DNA of 48,074 bases from Oppiella nova (Eukaryota; Arthropoda; Arachnida; Sarcoptiformes; Oppiidae), in NCBI GenBank assembly GCA_905397405.1, contig CAJPVJ010000069.1, positions 1 through 48,074 on the forward strand. The letters run 5' to 3'. The notes under the pieces are model-generated. The model was not told where the DNA came from. It saw only the letters and a program-made list of their open reading frames with translations, and did not search any database. Positions within the stretch are counted from its first letter, which is position 1. The number at the start of each line of letters is the position of its first letter. The position numbers and the translations under genes are program-made. Of the stretch, positions 24,603 to 34,048 are shown piece after piece.

Positions 24603-26642
24603 CTAAAGTGCCAATAAGGGGCTGATCATCAGATCAATCAGCTTGATCGCAATAAATGGCAACAACACACCACCTACACCGTAGATCAGCATATTTCGAC
24701 GTAATAATTGCGTCGATGTTGAAGGCTTAAACTTCACCCCCCGTAAAGCAATTGGAATCAATAATGGAATAATGATGGCATTGAAAATCAGTGCAGAGAG
24801 AATTGCACTTTCTGAACTTCCCAAGCGCATCACATTTAAGGTTTGCATTTGAGGAATGGCTGCGACAAATAAAGCCGGTAAAATTGCAAAGTATTTGGAA
24901 ACGTCATTGGCCAATGAAAAGGTGGTCAATGCGCCACGCGTAATCAACTGCTGTTTACCAATCTCAACAACCGACAATAATTTGGTTGGATCTGAATCCA
25001 AGTCCACCATATTGCCCGCTTCTTTTGCCGCTTGGGTCCCTGAGTTCATCGCCAAACCAATATCCGCTTGTGCCAAAGCAGGTGCATCATTGGTACCATC
25101 GCCAACCATAGCGACCAAATGACCTTTATTCTGTTCATGACGAATACAATTTAACTTATCTTCAGGTTTCGCTTCAGCGATGTAGTCATCAACACCTGCT
25201 TCCGCTGCAATAGCCGCAGCTGTTAAAGGGTTATCACCTGTGACCATGACTGTTTTAATACCCATTTCACGTAAGCGAGCAAATTTTTCCTTGATGCCTT
25301 GTTTAATCACATCTGAAAGTTCAATCACCCCCAGAATATTTTGATCCTTTGCCACCACTAACGGCGTTGCACCTTTTGAAGCAACCTGTTCTACCCGCGT
25401 TTTAAGCTCACTATGATTTTCAAGATTCTGTGAAGCAAATTTAAGGATCGCATCCAGTGCCCCTTTACGGATTTGCTGTCCATTTGATAAATTTATACCA
25501 GAGATTCGAGTTGCGGCATTGAAGGCAATAAACTCTACCTGTTCAGGTTCAACAATATGCTCCCCTTGCTCTTTTGCCAAAACTACAATGGATTTACCCT
25601 CTGGTGTTGGGTCAGCAAGTGAGGTCAATATCGCAGCTTGACGAAGTTCTGATTCAGTCACTCCAGTCAGTGGGAAAAATGCTGTTGCCTGACGGTCACC
25701 ATAGGTGATGGTTCCTGTTTTATCGAGTAACAATACATCTACATCACCCGCCACTTCGACAGCTTTACCCGATTTGGCAATCACATTGGCTTTTAACGCC
25801 CGATTCATCCCCGCAATACCAATTGCAGGCAACAAGCCACCAATGGTGGTTGGAATTAAACACACCAATAAAGCCACCAAGAGAATCGGGTTAATTTCAA
25901 TTTTTAAGAAATGCCCTATAAAAGGTAAACTCACCACCACCGCGATAAAGGTCACAGTCATCACGGTCAGTAAAATACCCAGAGCGATTTCATTTGGTGT
26001 TTTTTGACGATTGGAACCCTCAACCAAAGCAATCATTCGGTCAAGAAAGCTATTACCCGCTTCAGCAGTCACCTGTACCACGATACGATCGGTTAAAACC
26101 TTAGTTCCCCCAATCACACCAGACTTATCTGTACCTGCTTCACGTAAAACGGGTGCTGACTCACCTGTTACCGCAGCTTCATTAATGGTCGCAAAACCAT
26201 GAATAATTTCACCATCCGCAGGAACCAGTTCCCCTGCACGGACTTCAATCAGATCATTCATTTTTAATAAGGTTGCAGCGACTTGCACACCCCCTAGATC
26301 ATCCTTAGAACTGAGTCGACATGCGGTTAAATTTTGACGTGCTTGTCTTAAGGAAGAGGCTTGACCTCGACCTTTGGCTTCGGCAATCGCTTCGGCATAG
26401 TTGGCAAATAATACGGTGATAAATAAAATCAAGGTCACCACTAAACCAAATATGGTATCGGCTTGACCCGTTAAAGTACTAACCAGTGTTATGATCGTGC
26501 CTAGCCATACAATCGCCATCACTGGATTTTTAATTGCATGTTGTGGCAACAATTTAATCAAGGCATTTTTCCAAGCTTCACCTTGGAATAAAGTTGATGA
26601 TTTATTTTGAGTAGATTGTTTTGAATGATTCATGTTATTCAC
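24603..26642 (-). CDS. kdpB: Potassium-transporting P-type ATPase subunit KdpB
   Basis: 679 residues. P-type ATPase with TGES at 159-162, the phosphorylated Asp307 in DKTGT and the hinge motif VGDGTNDAPAL. It has about seven membrane helices. It supplies ATP-driven energy for potassium uptake through KdpA. It starts one base after the kdpA stop, so translation is coupled. Confidence 0.97.
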   Translation of the reverse strand: MNNMNHSKQSTQNKSSTLFQGEAWKNALIKLLPQHAIKNPVMAIVWLGTIITLVSTLTGQADTIFGLVVTLILFITVLFANYAEAIAEAKGRGQASSLRQARQNLTACRLSSKDDLGGVQVAATLLKMNDLIEVRAGELVPADGEIIHGFATINEAAVTGESAPVLREAGTDKSGVIGGTKVLTDRIVVQVTAEAGNSFLDRMIALVEGSNRQKTPNEIALGILLTVMTVTFIAVVVSLPFIGHFLKIEINPILLVALLVCLIPTTIGGLLPAIGIAGMNRALKANVIAKSGKAVEVAGDVDVLLLDKTGTITYGDRQATAFFPLTGVTESELRQAAILTSLADPTPEGKSIVVLAKEQGEHIVEPEQVEFIAFNAATRISGINLSNGQQIRKGALDAILKFASQNLENHSELKTRVEQVASKGATPLVVAKDQNILGVIELSDVIKQGIKEKFARLREMGIKTVMVTGDNPLTAAAIAAEAGVDDYIAEAKPEDKLNCIRHEQNKGHLVAMVGDGTNDAPALAQADIGLAMNSGTQAAKEAGNMVDLDSDPTKLLSVVEIGKQQLITRGALTTFSLANDVSKYFAILPALFVAAIPQMQTLNVMRLGSSESAILSALIFNAIIIPLLIPIALRGVKFKPSTSTQLLRRNMLIYGVGGVLLPFIAIKLIDLMISPLLAL

Positions 26643-26643
26643 C

Positions 26644-28368
26644 CTAGCCTTGTACCAATAACAGCTGATCAGCGATCGGTCCTAAAACAAGGACTGGCAT
26701 AAATTGTAATAAGGTCAACATCACCACAATAGCAATCAGAGTGAAAGCAAAGGTTGGCGTTTCCACTTTTAAACTACCACTACTTTCAGGGGCTTGACGC
26801 TTTGCAGCTAAACGCGCAGCAATCATTAAAGGAATGATCAATGTTGGAAAACGTCCCAGTAGTAAAGCGATGACACAGCTCACGTTCCACCACACGGTAT
26901 TGTCCGCTAAACCTTCAAAACCAGAGCCATTATTGGCAAAGGCCGAAACATACTCATACAACACTTGTGAAATGGCATGATATTGCGGATTGCTATTGCC
27001 TGTAAGTTCAGGGAAAAACAAAGCGATTGAACTTAAACCGAGAATCGTAATGGGCTGAATCAGAATCACCGCAGCAAGTAATTTGATTTCCCCTGCTTCA
27101 ATTTTGCGGCCAAATAATTCAGGTGTACGACCTGTCATCAAACCTGCAATAAATACAGCCAAAAACAGGTAGATCATAAATTGCTGTAAGCCACAGCCGA
27201 TCCCGCCCCAAATCGCATTAATCAGCATATTCGCCAGCGCCACTAAACCTGTTAATGGTGATGCAGAGTCATGCATCATATTGACGGAACCATTGTTGAC
27301 CTGTGTGGTTATGGCGGCCCACAATGCGGAAGATGCTTCACCAAAACGCACTTCCTTTCCTTCCATGGCATAAATTTGCATCACGGTAGATGACAGGCTT
27401 TCAGACCAAATCGCCGCCGTGGCTGAAACAACGGACATCAGCAACATTGAGCCAAAAACAAAACCAGCAAATTTTGCGCGTTTGGTTAAAAAACCCAACA
27501 TAAAAATCACTGCGACAGGGATAAGTAGAATCGCAATCATTTCTAAGAAATTTGAAAATGGGGTTGGATTTTCCAATGGCACACTACTGTTAGGCCCATA
27601 CCAACCGCCACCATTACTGCCCAACTGCTTAAGCGCAACCATGGGTGCAACTGGACCCAGTGGAATTTTTTGAGTTTTTAATTCGGCCGTTTGGTCAATG
27701 ACTTGAACTTCTGGGCCACCTTGAAAGGTTGATGGCACACCTTGGCTATTGAGTAATAATGACCAAATCATGCATAACGGAATTAAAAAACGAAAGGTTG
27801 GACGGATCACGTCGGCCCAATAATTACCCACATTGATTTTTTCAACTTTATTTTGAAAGCTTAGGTTTTGATCTGTTTCTGACAAAGCATTCGATTGCGG
27901 ATAAAATAAGGCACGGACGGTTGCAACCACCATTGCCAACCCCATCATTGGGGTAATGATTTGCAATCCAACAATTCCAACCATCTGTGATAAATATGAC
28001 AGTTGTGCCTGACCTGAATAGTGCTGTTGGTTGGTATTGGTCAGAAATGAAATCATGGTATGCAGGGCTAAATCCCATGACATATTCGGCGCATTGTTTG
28101 GATTGAGTGGCAAGCTTGCTTGGCACATAAACAACACCCAAGTCACCAGTCCAATGACGATACAGCTCGCGACAAAGCTAAGTGAATAGGTCTTCGCATT
28201 CATCCCTTGATCAGGATGTGTACCCAAAACACGATAAATCGGTTTTTCAATCCAGTTAAAAATTGGATCAATTTTCATCTCTCGGTTTTGCATAATACAA
28301 GCAAGATACTTCCCTAAAGGAAAAGCCAAAAGCACTACTATTACCAAGACTAAGATAAACTCTAACAT
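26644..28368 (-). CDS. kdpA: Potassium-transporting ATPase potassium-binding subunit KdpA
   Basis: 574 residues from the ATG at 28368, preceded by GGGGGGAAAT; an ATG at 28383 sits before that ribosome site and is unlikely. About ten membrane helices carry the four selectivity-filter loops, for example GSNGGGWYGPN and ANNGSGFEGL. It forms the selective potassium channel of the Kdp complex. It is the first recognised gene of kdpABC. No kdpF small subunit is visible upstream. Confidence 0.96.
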   Translation of the reverse strand: MLEFILVLVIVVLLAFPLGKYLACIMQNREMKIDPIFNWIEKPIYRVLGTHPDQGMNAKTYSLSFVASCIVIGLVTWVLFMCQASLPLNPNNAPNMSWDLALHTMISFLTNTNQQHYSGQAQLSYLSQMVGIVGLQIITPMMGLAMVVATVRALFYPQSNALSETDQNLSFQNKVEKINVGNYWADVIRPTFRFLIPLCMIWSLLLNSQGVPSTFQGGPEVQVIDQTAELKTQKIPLGPVAPMVALKQLGSNGGGWYGPNSSVPLENPTPFSNFLEMIAILLIPVAVIFMLGFLTKRAKFAGFVFGSMLLMSVVSATAAIWSESLSSTVMQIYAMEGKEVRFGEASSALWAAITTQVNNGSVNMMHDSASPLTGLVALANMLINAIWGGIGCGLQQFMIYLFLAVFIAGLMTGRTPELFGRKIEAGEIKLLAAVILIQPITILGLSSIALFFPELTGNSNPQYHAISQVLYEYVSAFANNGSGFEGLADNTVWWNVSCVIALLLGRFPTLIIPLMIAARLAAKRQAPESSGSLKVETPTFAFTLIAIVVMLTLLQFMPVLVLGPIADQLLLVQG

Positions 28369-28674
28369 GACATTTCCCCCCAACTTGATTGGCTCAAATT
28401 AAAAATGTCGATATTGCAATGATTTATATGTTTTTGAAGTACGCATAATTTTGGATGCTGTACTTGTTGATGCGCTATATATTTAGCACTCATCTTTTTC
28501 ATCCTAAACGCTGGGATATTCCACAACTCAGTATCCGCAAATACTCCGTAAACTCTCTATTTACAGTCAGATCAGCCGCGTAAAAATTTCGTAAAATTTT
28601 GTCTTTTTTGATTTATAAACAGCGTTAAATACATTACAAAGGTTCAAATTTTAGAACGCTTGTTTATTTTATTT
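28369..28674. promoter_or_regulatory. Divergent region between kdpA and uppP
   Basis: It must contain the kdp promoter with the KdpE site and the uppP promoter, but I cannot point to either with confidence. A minus-strand frame of 43 codons (28362-28493) ends in a stop overlapping the kdpA start (ATGTTAG). It is hydrophilic and Cys/His/Gln-rich and is not KdpF. Confidence 0.45.
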
Positions 28675-29475
28675 ATGGAAAATTTTGAACTGCTTAAAGC
28701 ATTGTTTTTGGGGTTAATCGAAGGCTTAACTGAATTTTTACCCATCTCAAGTACAGGACATCTGATCTTATTTGGTCATCTTATTGATTTTCACTCAGAT
28801 TCTGGACGCGTATTTGAAGTGGTGATCCAATTGGGCGCAATTTTGGCCGTATGTTGGCTGTATCGACAAAAAATCATCGAACTAATTCGCGGATTTTTTT
28901 CTGGCGATGTTGCAGCCAGACGTTTTGCGATTAATGTCTTAGTTGCTTTTATTCCTGCTGTAGTGATTGGTGTCTTAGCAGTAGATTTTATTAAACAAGT
29001 GCTGTTTAGTCCTTTGGTTGTGGCTTTTGCTTTAATTATCGGGGGCTTTATTATTTTTGCTGTAGAAGCCAGAAAGTTTGAACCTAAAACCATTGAAGCC
29101 ACAGACATTACCTTAAAACAAGCAATTCTGGTTGGATTTGCCCAATGCCTTGCCATGATTCCGGGAACATCACGTTCAGGCGCCACCATTATTGGTGGGA
29201 TGTTGTCTGGTTTATCACGTAAAGCGGCAACCGAATTTTCTTTTTTCCTTGCAATGCCAACCATGTTAGGTGCTGCAACCTATGATTTAATTCGAAATGC
29301 AGATGTTTTAACCTCAGATAACCTGATTAATATTTCAGTAGGGTTTGTTGCTGCATTTATTGCTGCGCTCTTGGTGGTAAAAGCTTTGGTCAAATTTGTT
29401 GAAAAACATACATTGAGAGTATTTGCTTGGTACCGTGTGGTATTGGGTATTATTTTACTGTTTGTGTTTTTATAA
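28675..29475 (+). CDS. uppP: Undecaprenyl-diphosphatase UppP (BacA)
   Basis: 266 residues from the ATG at 28675; a TTG at 28660 would add five residues. Integral membrane enzyme that recycles undecaprenyl pyrophosphate to the carrier lipid for peptidoglycan and other glycans. The two active-site motifs are [15 protein letters not shown] near the N terminus and PGTSRSGAT near the middle, with FFLAMP between helices. It stands alone with a strong terminator. Confidence 0.96.
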   Translation: MENFELLKALFLGLIEGLTEFLPISSTGHLILFGHLIDFHSDSGRVFEVVIQLGAILAVCWLYRQKIIELIRGFFSGDVAARRFAINVLVAFIPAVVIGVLAVDFIKQVLFSPLVVAFALIIGGFIIFAVEARKFEPKTIEATDITLKQAILVGFAQCLAMIPGTSRSGATIIGGMLSGLSRKAATEFSFFLAMPTMLGAATYDLIRNADVLTSDNLINISVGFVAAFIAALLVVKALVKFVEKHTLRVFAWYRVVLGIILLFVFL

Positions 29476-29529
29476 TCATGTGAATTAATAGCAGATAAAT
29501 TTAAGTCTTCTTATGTTTTTTTATCTATT

Positions 29530-29557
29530 GACCCACTTACCTTGTGGGTCTTTTTTT
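29530..29557 (+). terminator. Intrinsic terminator of uppP
   Basis: GACCCAC, loop TTACCTT, GTGGGTC, then seven T. Confidence 0.92.
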
Positions 29558-29675
29558 ATCTCTTAAATATAGTCAACCTATCAAAAAACTCAAAAACAAG
29601 AATATAATTTCTCTTAATCAATATTTTTCAATTAAATTAATTACATAGAAAATTAAATTATTTGATTATAAAAAA

Positions 29676-29885
29676 GCTTGCAATGCCACACATTACGTTC
29701 AAAGTTTAAATAACTTTGCGTAGGCGATGCCTCACTTTTCGTAGGGGATGCCAAACCTTGCGCTGCAAACAAAGCCGTGCTTTGTTTTTGCTCATGTTGG
29801 GCGAGGGGTACGTCCTGTACCCCCGCCTAACGGCGACATCCCTGTCGCCCCACGATAGGATAACCATCTAGGATTCAAAAGTACA
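29676..29885. repeat. Dispersed repeat, family C, copy 1
   Basis: About 200 bases, more GC-rich than its surroundings. Shared blocks with 38400-38610 are TTGCGTAGGCGAT, GGCGAGGGGTAC, TACCCCCGCC, AACGGCGACATCC and TAGGATTCAA, in the same order. The unit contains inverted parts (GGGGTAC/GTACCCC). No coding frame runs through it. The family is not one I can name. From 29886 to 30193 there are only AT-rich sequence and the palindrome below. Confidence 0.7.
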
Positions 29886-29950
29886 AAAACCGAATGAATA
29901 ATCAATAGTTTCTAAGAATTCATACAAAAACATGAGCTTCATTTATGATC

Positions 29951-29971
29951 AGTGATTTGATATAAATCACT
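29951..29971. promoter_or_regulatory. Palindrome resembling an FNR/CRP-type operator
   Basis: AGTGATTT, GATAT, AAATCACT: an eight-base dyad around five bases. Within it TTGAT-ATAA-ATCAC matches the FNR consensus TTGAT-N4-ATCAA at nine of ten positions. No gene starts close by on the plus strand; the Hfq-like gene ends 223 bases away. The function is uncertain. Confidence 0.3.
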
Positions 29972-30193
29972 TGTATGAATAATTAAGTGGTTTGACTATA
30001 AGATGAGGGCGATTTCATCTTGCTCTATGGATTTTAAAAGGCCTTATATAAAGAAGCCTAATATTTAACAGGGAATGTTAAAGACTGAAAAACTCAGACT
30101 AAAATCCTCATACGGTCTATATAGACAAAGGATCACTTAGATAAAGCCACTCAATTCTTTATATATTTGATCAAGCCTTTAATGATCTAATTT

Positions 30194-30571
30194 TCAAGTA
30201 CTTTCATCTTCAGAAATATCTTCAAAGTGTTTATCATCATTAAAACCATTTTCATAACCAAAGTCATTTTGGCTATTAAATGAATATTCACGATCATTTT
30301 CAAAGGTATTGTAACTGTGTTGATGATCAAATTTTGCAAGAGAGGCTTTGATATTTGAACGTGGATGGCGTGTAGGCAGAACAGTAGAAATTGAATGTTT
30401 ATAGATAATTTGCATTTGCCCTACACTGTTTCTCAATAACACAACGTATGAATCAAAAGATTCAATATGCCCCTGTAATTTAATCCCATTGGTCAGAAAA
30501 ATAAAAACTGGAATATGTTTTTTTCGGAGAGAATTTAACAGTGGATCTTGTAAAGTTTGAATTTTAGACAT
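30194..30571 (-). CDS. Hfq-like RNA chaperone, divergent form with a 2-residue insertion in the Sm fold
   Basis: 125 residues. Residues 7-66 are clearly Hfq: [11 protein letters not shown], then [13 protein letters not shown], then [10 protein letters not shown]. Three things differ from standard Hfq. The arginine patch on the rim reads RKKH and not RRER. Gln41 is Ser. Two extra residues (Gln54, Ile55) sit before the YKH motif, which falls at 57-59 instead of 55-57. The C-terminal tail (about 70-125) is Asp/Glu/Asn/Phe/Tyr-rich and acidic, unlike the Gly-rich tail I associate with Acinetobacter Hfq. GGGAG lies six bases before the ATG. It stands alone, not next to miaA, so it is probably a second hfq gene. 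Confidence 0.85.
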   Translation of the reverse strand: MSKIQTLQDPLLNSLRKKHIPVFIFLTNGIKLQGHIESFDSYVVLLRNSVGQMQIIYKHSISTVLPTRHPRSNIKASLAKFDHQHSYNTFENDREYSFNSQNDFGYENGFNDDKHFEDISEDEST

Positions 30572-30731
30572 ATTACGCTCCCAAAACTTTTAAATACTTA
30601 AAAAATATCGTTTTTAAATAAAATTTATAATTAGACGCATCCTGCGAATTTTACTTTTCTTCCAAAATAGATGAATCAACGCTACCATCTACCCCCTAAT
30701 CTTTGAATTTCAACGTGAATATTTATATAGA

Positions 30732-31055
30732 TTACTTAATCGGTGTAGCAGGCATCAGCATTTTTGAATGATCCATCTTCATCATCACATGTGCCATATC
30801 GACCCCACTCGATTGTGCGTTTTGCGCCATATCTGATGAATGTACATGCTGTTGTTCTGCATGATCATTATTGGGCTTTTGGGCTTCATTCTGTGCATTA
30901 CAAGGCTTTAGAGAACATTGCATTTGCATTTTTACTGCTGCTTGAGGATCAGTTTCATTTGGTGTTTTAGAAGCATCTGCCCAAGATTGAGTTGCAATCA
31001 TTAGTGTACCCATACAGAACACTTTTATTAAACTTCGACGTAAAATCACTCGCAT
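30732..31055 (-). CDS. Exported Met/His-rich protein, probable periplasmic copper-binding protein
   Basis: 107 residues from the ATG at 31055, five bases after GGAGAGG; an upstream ATG at 31112 is unlikely. The signal peptide is RRSLIKVFCMGTLMIATQSWA, cleaved near residue 26. The mature part of about 80 residues has nine Met, five His and two Cys, clustered at the end (HVMMKMDHSKMLM). Such clusters bind Cu(I) and Ag(I) in known copper proteins. It is divergent from the CusRS-like genes, with a copper-type operator between them. I recognise no named family; its role as a copper chaperone or sponge is inferred from composition and context. Confidence 0.65.
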   Translation of the reverse strand: MRVILRRSLIKVFCMGTLMIATQSWADASKTPNETDPQAAVKMQMQCSLKPCNAQNEAQKPNNDHAEQQHVHSSDMAQNAQSSGVDMAHVMMKMDHSKMLMPATPIK

Positions 31056-31128
31056 TTGTACCTCTCCAAGCTTGAGATTCTTACTCGTACAATAAAGCGC
31101 GCTATTGAACATTCAGATGACTTGAAAG

Positions 31129-31143
31129 TGACATTTATGTAAT
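31129..31143. promoter_or_regulatory. Likely copper-response (CopR/CusR-type) operator
   Basis: TGACA-TTTA-TGTAAT matches the TGACA-N4-TGTnAT pattern of cop boxes. It lies between the divergent Met/His-rich gene and the response regulator gene, about 62 bases before the latter's ATG, so it could serve both. Confidence 0.6.
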
Positions 31144-31204
31144 CTATATCTTTCTTAAGTTTTATCACGCTATTATATTTTAAAGAGTATTCTAGGAATC
31201 GAAC

Positions 31205-31888
31205 ATGAGAATATTATTAGTCGAAGATGAGCAAAAAACGGGTGACTACCTTAAACAAGGTTTATCTGAAGCAGGTTATATTACTGACTGGGTTACAGAT
31301 GGACTCACAGGTAAACAATACGCACTTTCTGAAGATTATGATGTGATCATATTAGACGTCATGTTACCGGGGGTAGATGGCTGGCATATCATAGAAGCCG
31401 TTCGTAAGAACGGAAAAACTATGCCTATTTTATTCTTAACAGCGCGAGATCAAATTGAAGACCGCGTAAAAGGCTTAGAGTTGGGTGCAGATGATTATCT
31501 GGTAAAGCCTTTCGCTTTTGCTGAACTTCTCGCAAGAATAAAAAGTTTACTGCGTCGAGGACAGCAAAGAGAAGACAGTAACTTAATTAGTATTGCCAAT
31601 CTTGAACTTGATATCAGAAAACGACGTGTAACGCGTGAAGGACAACGTATCGACCTGACTGCGAAAGAGTTTGCATTGATGGAACTATTTATGCGGAGAC
31701 GTGGAGAAATTTTGCCTAGAGCACTGATTGCCTCTCAAGTCTGGGATATGAACTTTGACAGTGACACCAATGTTGTCGAAGTTGCGATTAAACGCTTAAG
31801 AAATAAAATTGACAGTAACTTTACGCCTAAACTGATTCAGAATATTCGAGGAATGGGGTATGTGCTAGAGGTAGAAGATGAGGCGTAA
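31205..31888 (+). CDS. Heavy-metal (copper) response regulator, CusR/CopR family
   Basis: 227 residues. The receiver domain has LVEDE, the phosphorylated Asp51 (IILDVMLPG) and Lys in LVKPFAF; the OmpR-type DNA-binding domain covers about 128-222 (RQRID-like turn, then IRGMGYVLE). The sequence style is that of the CusR/CopR/PcoR group. Its 3' end overlaps the kinase gene by 11 bases. Together with copC and copD it would form the periplasmic copper response. Confidence 0.9.
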   Translation: MRILLVEDEQKTGDYLKQGLSEAGYITDWVTDGLTGKQYALSEDYDVIILDVMLPGVDGWHIIEAVRKNGKTMPILFLTARDQIEDRVKGLELGADDYLVKPFAFAELLARIKSLLRRGQQREDSNLISIANLELDIRKRRVTREGQRIDLTAKEFALMELFMRRRGEILPRALIASQVWDMNFDSDTNVVEVAIKRLRNKIDSNFTPKLIQNIRGMGYVLEVEDEA

Positions 31889-33269
31889 GCTGTTCAATGC
31901 GATCAGTTTTCGAATCGCGATTCTTTTTTCCCTCTCCACAGTAACGATTTTAATCCTCATGGGCTTTGTGATACAGCTAGGGGTTTCGCAGCACTTTGAA
32001 GATGAAGATCGGGTATTACTTGAGGGAAAAATTCAGCTGATACAAAATCTCTTAAAACAAAATCCAACCAATACGCCTGAGCTTAATGTAGCATTAAAAG
32101 ATTCACTGATTGGACATGATAATTTGATTGTGCAAGTTGAACGTCCGCTGAATCAAATTGTATTTAATTCCGCACAAATAGCCATCGCGCCACAAGTCAT
32201 TGCGAATCCAGATCTGAATCAATGGATTAAATGGAAATTACAAGATAAAAGTTATCGTGGACTGGTCTATCAAAATATTTTTGAAGAAGATGAAGAAGCA
32301 CAATCTACCCAAATTGTTGTTGCGATTGATACTTCAGAACACATGCTCTTTTTAAATGAATTTAAACATCAGCTATTTTATATTTGTTTAATTGGTGCAC
32401 TATGTTTAATGTTTTTAGGATGGTTTGCTGTTTGGCGAGGATTGCGTCCGATAAAAAAAATAGCCGAAGTTGTAGAAGGTATTTCAGCGCAAAATTTGTC
32501 TGAGCGTTTAGAAGTTGAGCATACTCCAACAGAATTAAAATCATTGACGATCGCCTTTAATGAAATGCTTGATCGTTTAGAGTCAGCTTTAGAAAAACTT
32601 TCAGACTTTTCATCAGATCTTGCACATGAAATTCGCACACCGATCAACAATTTAATGACGCAAACGCAAGTGTGTTTATCCCGCAGTCGAGATATAGATG
32701 CCTATAAAGAAGTCTTATTTTCGAACTTAGAAGAGTTTGAACATCTGGCAAGAATCGTTTCAGATATGTTGTTTTTGGCCAAAGCAGAAAATGGTCTTAA
32801 CCTAAAAAACCTACAAACCATTCATTTATACGAAGAATTCAACACTCTGTTTGAGTTTTATGATGCTTTAGCAGCAGAAAAACATATGACATTTCATCTG
32901 GTCGGTACTGGAAAAGTCAATGCAAATATTGCGATGCTACGCCGTGCGCTGAGTAATTTAATCTCCAATGCAATTAAATATGGCAAGTCGAACTCTGTCA
33001 TTCAAATTAAATGTCAACAAACAGCAGAGTACACCAGTTTTTCAGTTGAAAATGAAGGCCCTACCTTATCCCCTGAACAATTATCTCGACTGTTTGACCG
33101 TTTCTATCGAACAGATGCCTCTCGCCAACGTGTTGAAGATGGTACAGGTTTAGGACTTGCGATCACCAAGTCTATATTGGCCTTACATGGTGCAACCATC
33201 CAAGCAGAATCACGAGATGGTTTAGTGATCTTCACGGTGATTTTTAAAAATGAATATCTTCCAACATGA
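31878..33269 (+). CDS. Heavy-metal sensor histidine kinase, CusS/CopS family
   Basis: 463 residues. Membrane helices at about 12-34 and 166-187 bracket a periplasmic sensor of about 130 residues. A HAMP linker ([15 protein letters not shown]) follows, then the phospho-acceptor His250 in [10 protein letters not shown] and the ATP-binding motifs with SNAIKYG and GTGLGLAI. The sensor contains few His and Met compared with E. coli CusS, so the metal is inferred mainly from context. It is cotranscribed with the regulator. Confidence 0.9.
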   Translation: MRRKLFNAISFRIAILFSLSTVTILILMGFVIQLGVSQHFEDEDRVLLEGKIQLIQNLLKQNPTNTPELNVALKDSLIGHDNLIVQVERPLNQIVFNSAQIAIAPQVIANPDLNQWIKWKLQDKSYRGLVYQNIFEEDEEAQSTQIVVAIDTSEHMLFLNEFKHQLFYICLIGALCLMFLGWFAVWRGLRPIKKIAEVVEGISAQNLSERLEVEHTPTELKSLTIAFNEMLDRLESALEKLSDFSSDLAHEIRTPINNLMTQTQVCLSRSRDIDAYKEVLFSNLEEFEHLARIVSDMLFLAKAENGLNLKNLQTIHLYEEFNTLFEFYDALAAEKHMTFHLVGTGKVNANIAMLRRALSNLISNAIKYGKSNSVIQIKCQQTAEYTSFSVENEGPTLSPEQLSRLFDRFYRTDASRQRVEDGTGLGLAITKSILALHGATIQAESRDGLVIFTVIFKNEYLPT

Positions 33270-33534
33270 TATACAGAGCAAAAAGTATCTTAAATAAAAT
33301 CACATCTTCAAGCAGCTGTTGAAAATACAGCTGTAAAAAGTTGAACTACAGCTCAATTATTAATAAAAAATAAACTTTTCCGACTAATGCGTGTTTAATT
33401 TGCCTTAAAAATCTTTTAATATTTCTTATTGTTTAGTTTTACTAAATAACAAAAGTGTAATTTTAAAGTCATTCTGATGTATATCGCCCTCTTTAATAAT
33501 CAAGGTCTAAACACAACAGTAAAAGGAACATTCA
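33270..33534. other. Gap between the sensor kinase gene and copC
   Basis: AT-rich. It holds a seven-base dyad CAGCTGT/ACAGCTG (33313-33333) without a T tract and TTTAG/CTAAA near 33435. A copC promoter is expected here, but I do not see a clear copper operator. Confidence 0.4.
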
Positions 33535-33906
33535 ATGAAATTCTCACAAAATAACATGACCAAACTGCGTAATGCCTTGTTTGGTGCAGTGATACTCATT
33601 ACCGCGACCAATGCTATGGCTCATGTTGATTTAACCAGCAGTACACCTGCAATGAATGCATCCATTACGACTGCACCTAAAAGTTTAGTGCTTAATTTTA
33701 GTGGAGAAGTCATGTTAATGAATATCAAGTTATTAGATGCGCAAAGAACCAATATTCCACTTAACTATAAAGTGAATCATGATCTAAAAAAAATATTTAA
33801 TGTTCCTGTTCCCGCACTTAAAAAAGGCAAATATTTTGTTGTTTGGACAACAATGGGCAAAGATGGACATAACATGAACAATGAATATAGCTTCACAATT
33901 AAATAA
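33535..33906 (+). CDS. copC: Periplasmic copper resistance protein CopC (YobA type)
   Basis: 123 residues. The signal peptide ends in NAMA, so the mature protein starts with His (AHVDLTSSTP), the N-terminal copper ligand of CopC proteins. A conserved GHNMNNEYSF near the C terminus supplies the second His. The Met-rich Cu(I) loop of plasmid-borne CopC proteins is absent, so it is the short Cu(II)-only type. AAAAGGAA lies close before the ATG. It is followed by copD. Confidence 0.9.
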   Translation: MKFSQNNMTKLRNALFGAVILITATNAMAHVDLTSSTPAMNASITTAPKSLVLNFSGEVMLMNIKLLDAQRTNIPLNYKVNHDLKKIFNVPVPALKKGKYFVVWTTMGKDGHNMNNEYSFTIK

Positions 33907-34048
33907 AACCAAAGAAATTGAAGATTGACGAACAACATTTCAGCAAGCGACTGAACTGTTGTTCGGGTGTGTTGGCATTTTATCAATGGTCTGAGTTGTC
34001 GCAAACTGAGACAAATTGTCAACAGACTCGAATAAAGGAAAAAAAATA

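Noticed and set aside
30003-30071. 21-codon plus-strand frame starting ATGAGGGCG
   Set aside because: It overlaps a phrase related to the family A repeat and has no coding character.
33313-33333. CAGCTGT/ACAGCTG hairpin as a terminator of the sensor kinase gene
   Set aside because: No T tract follows on the plus strand.
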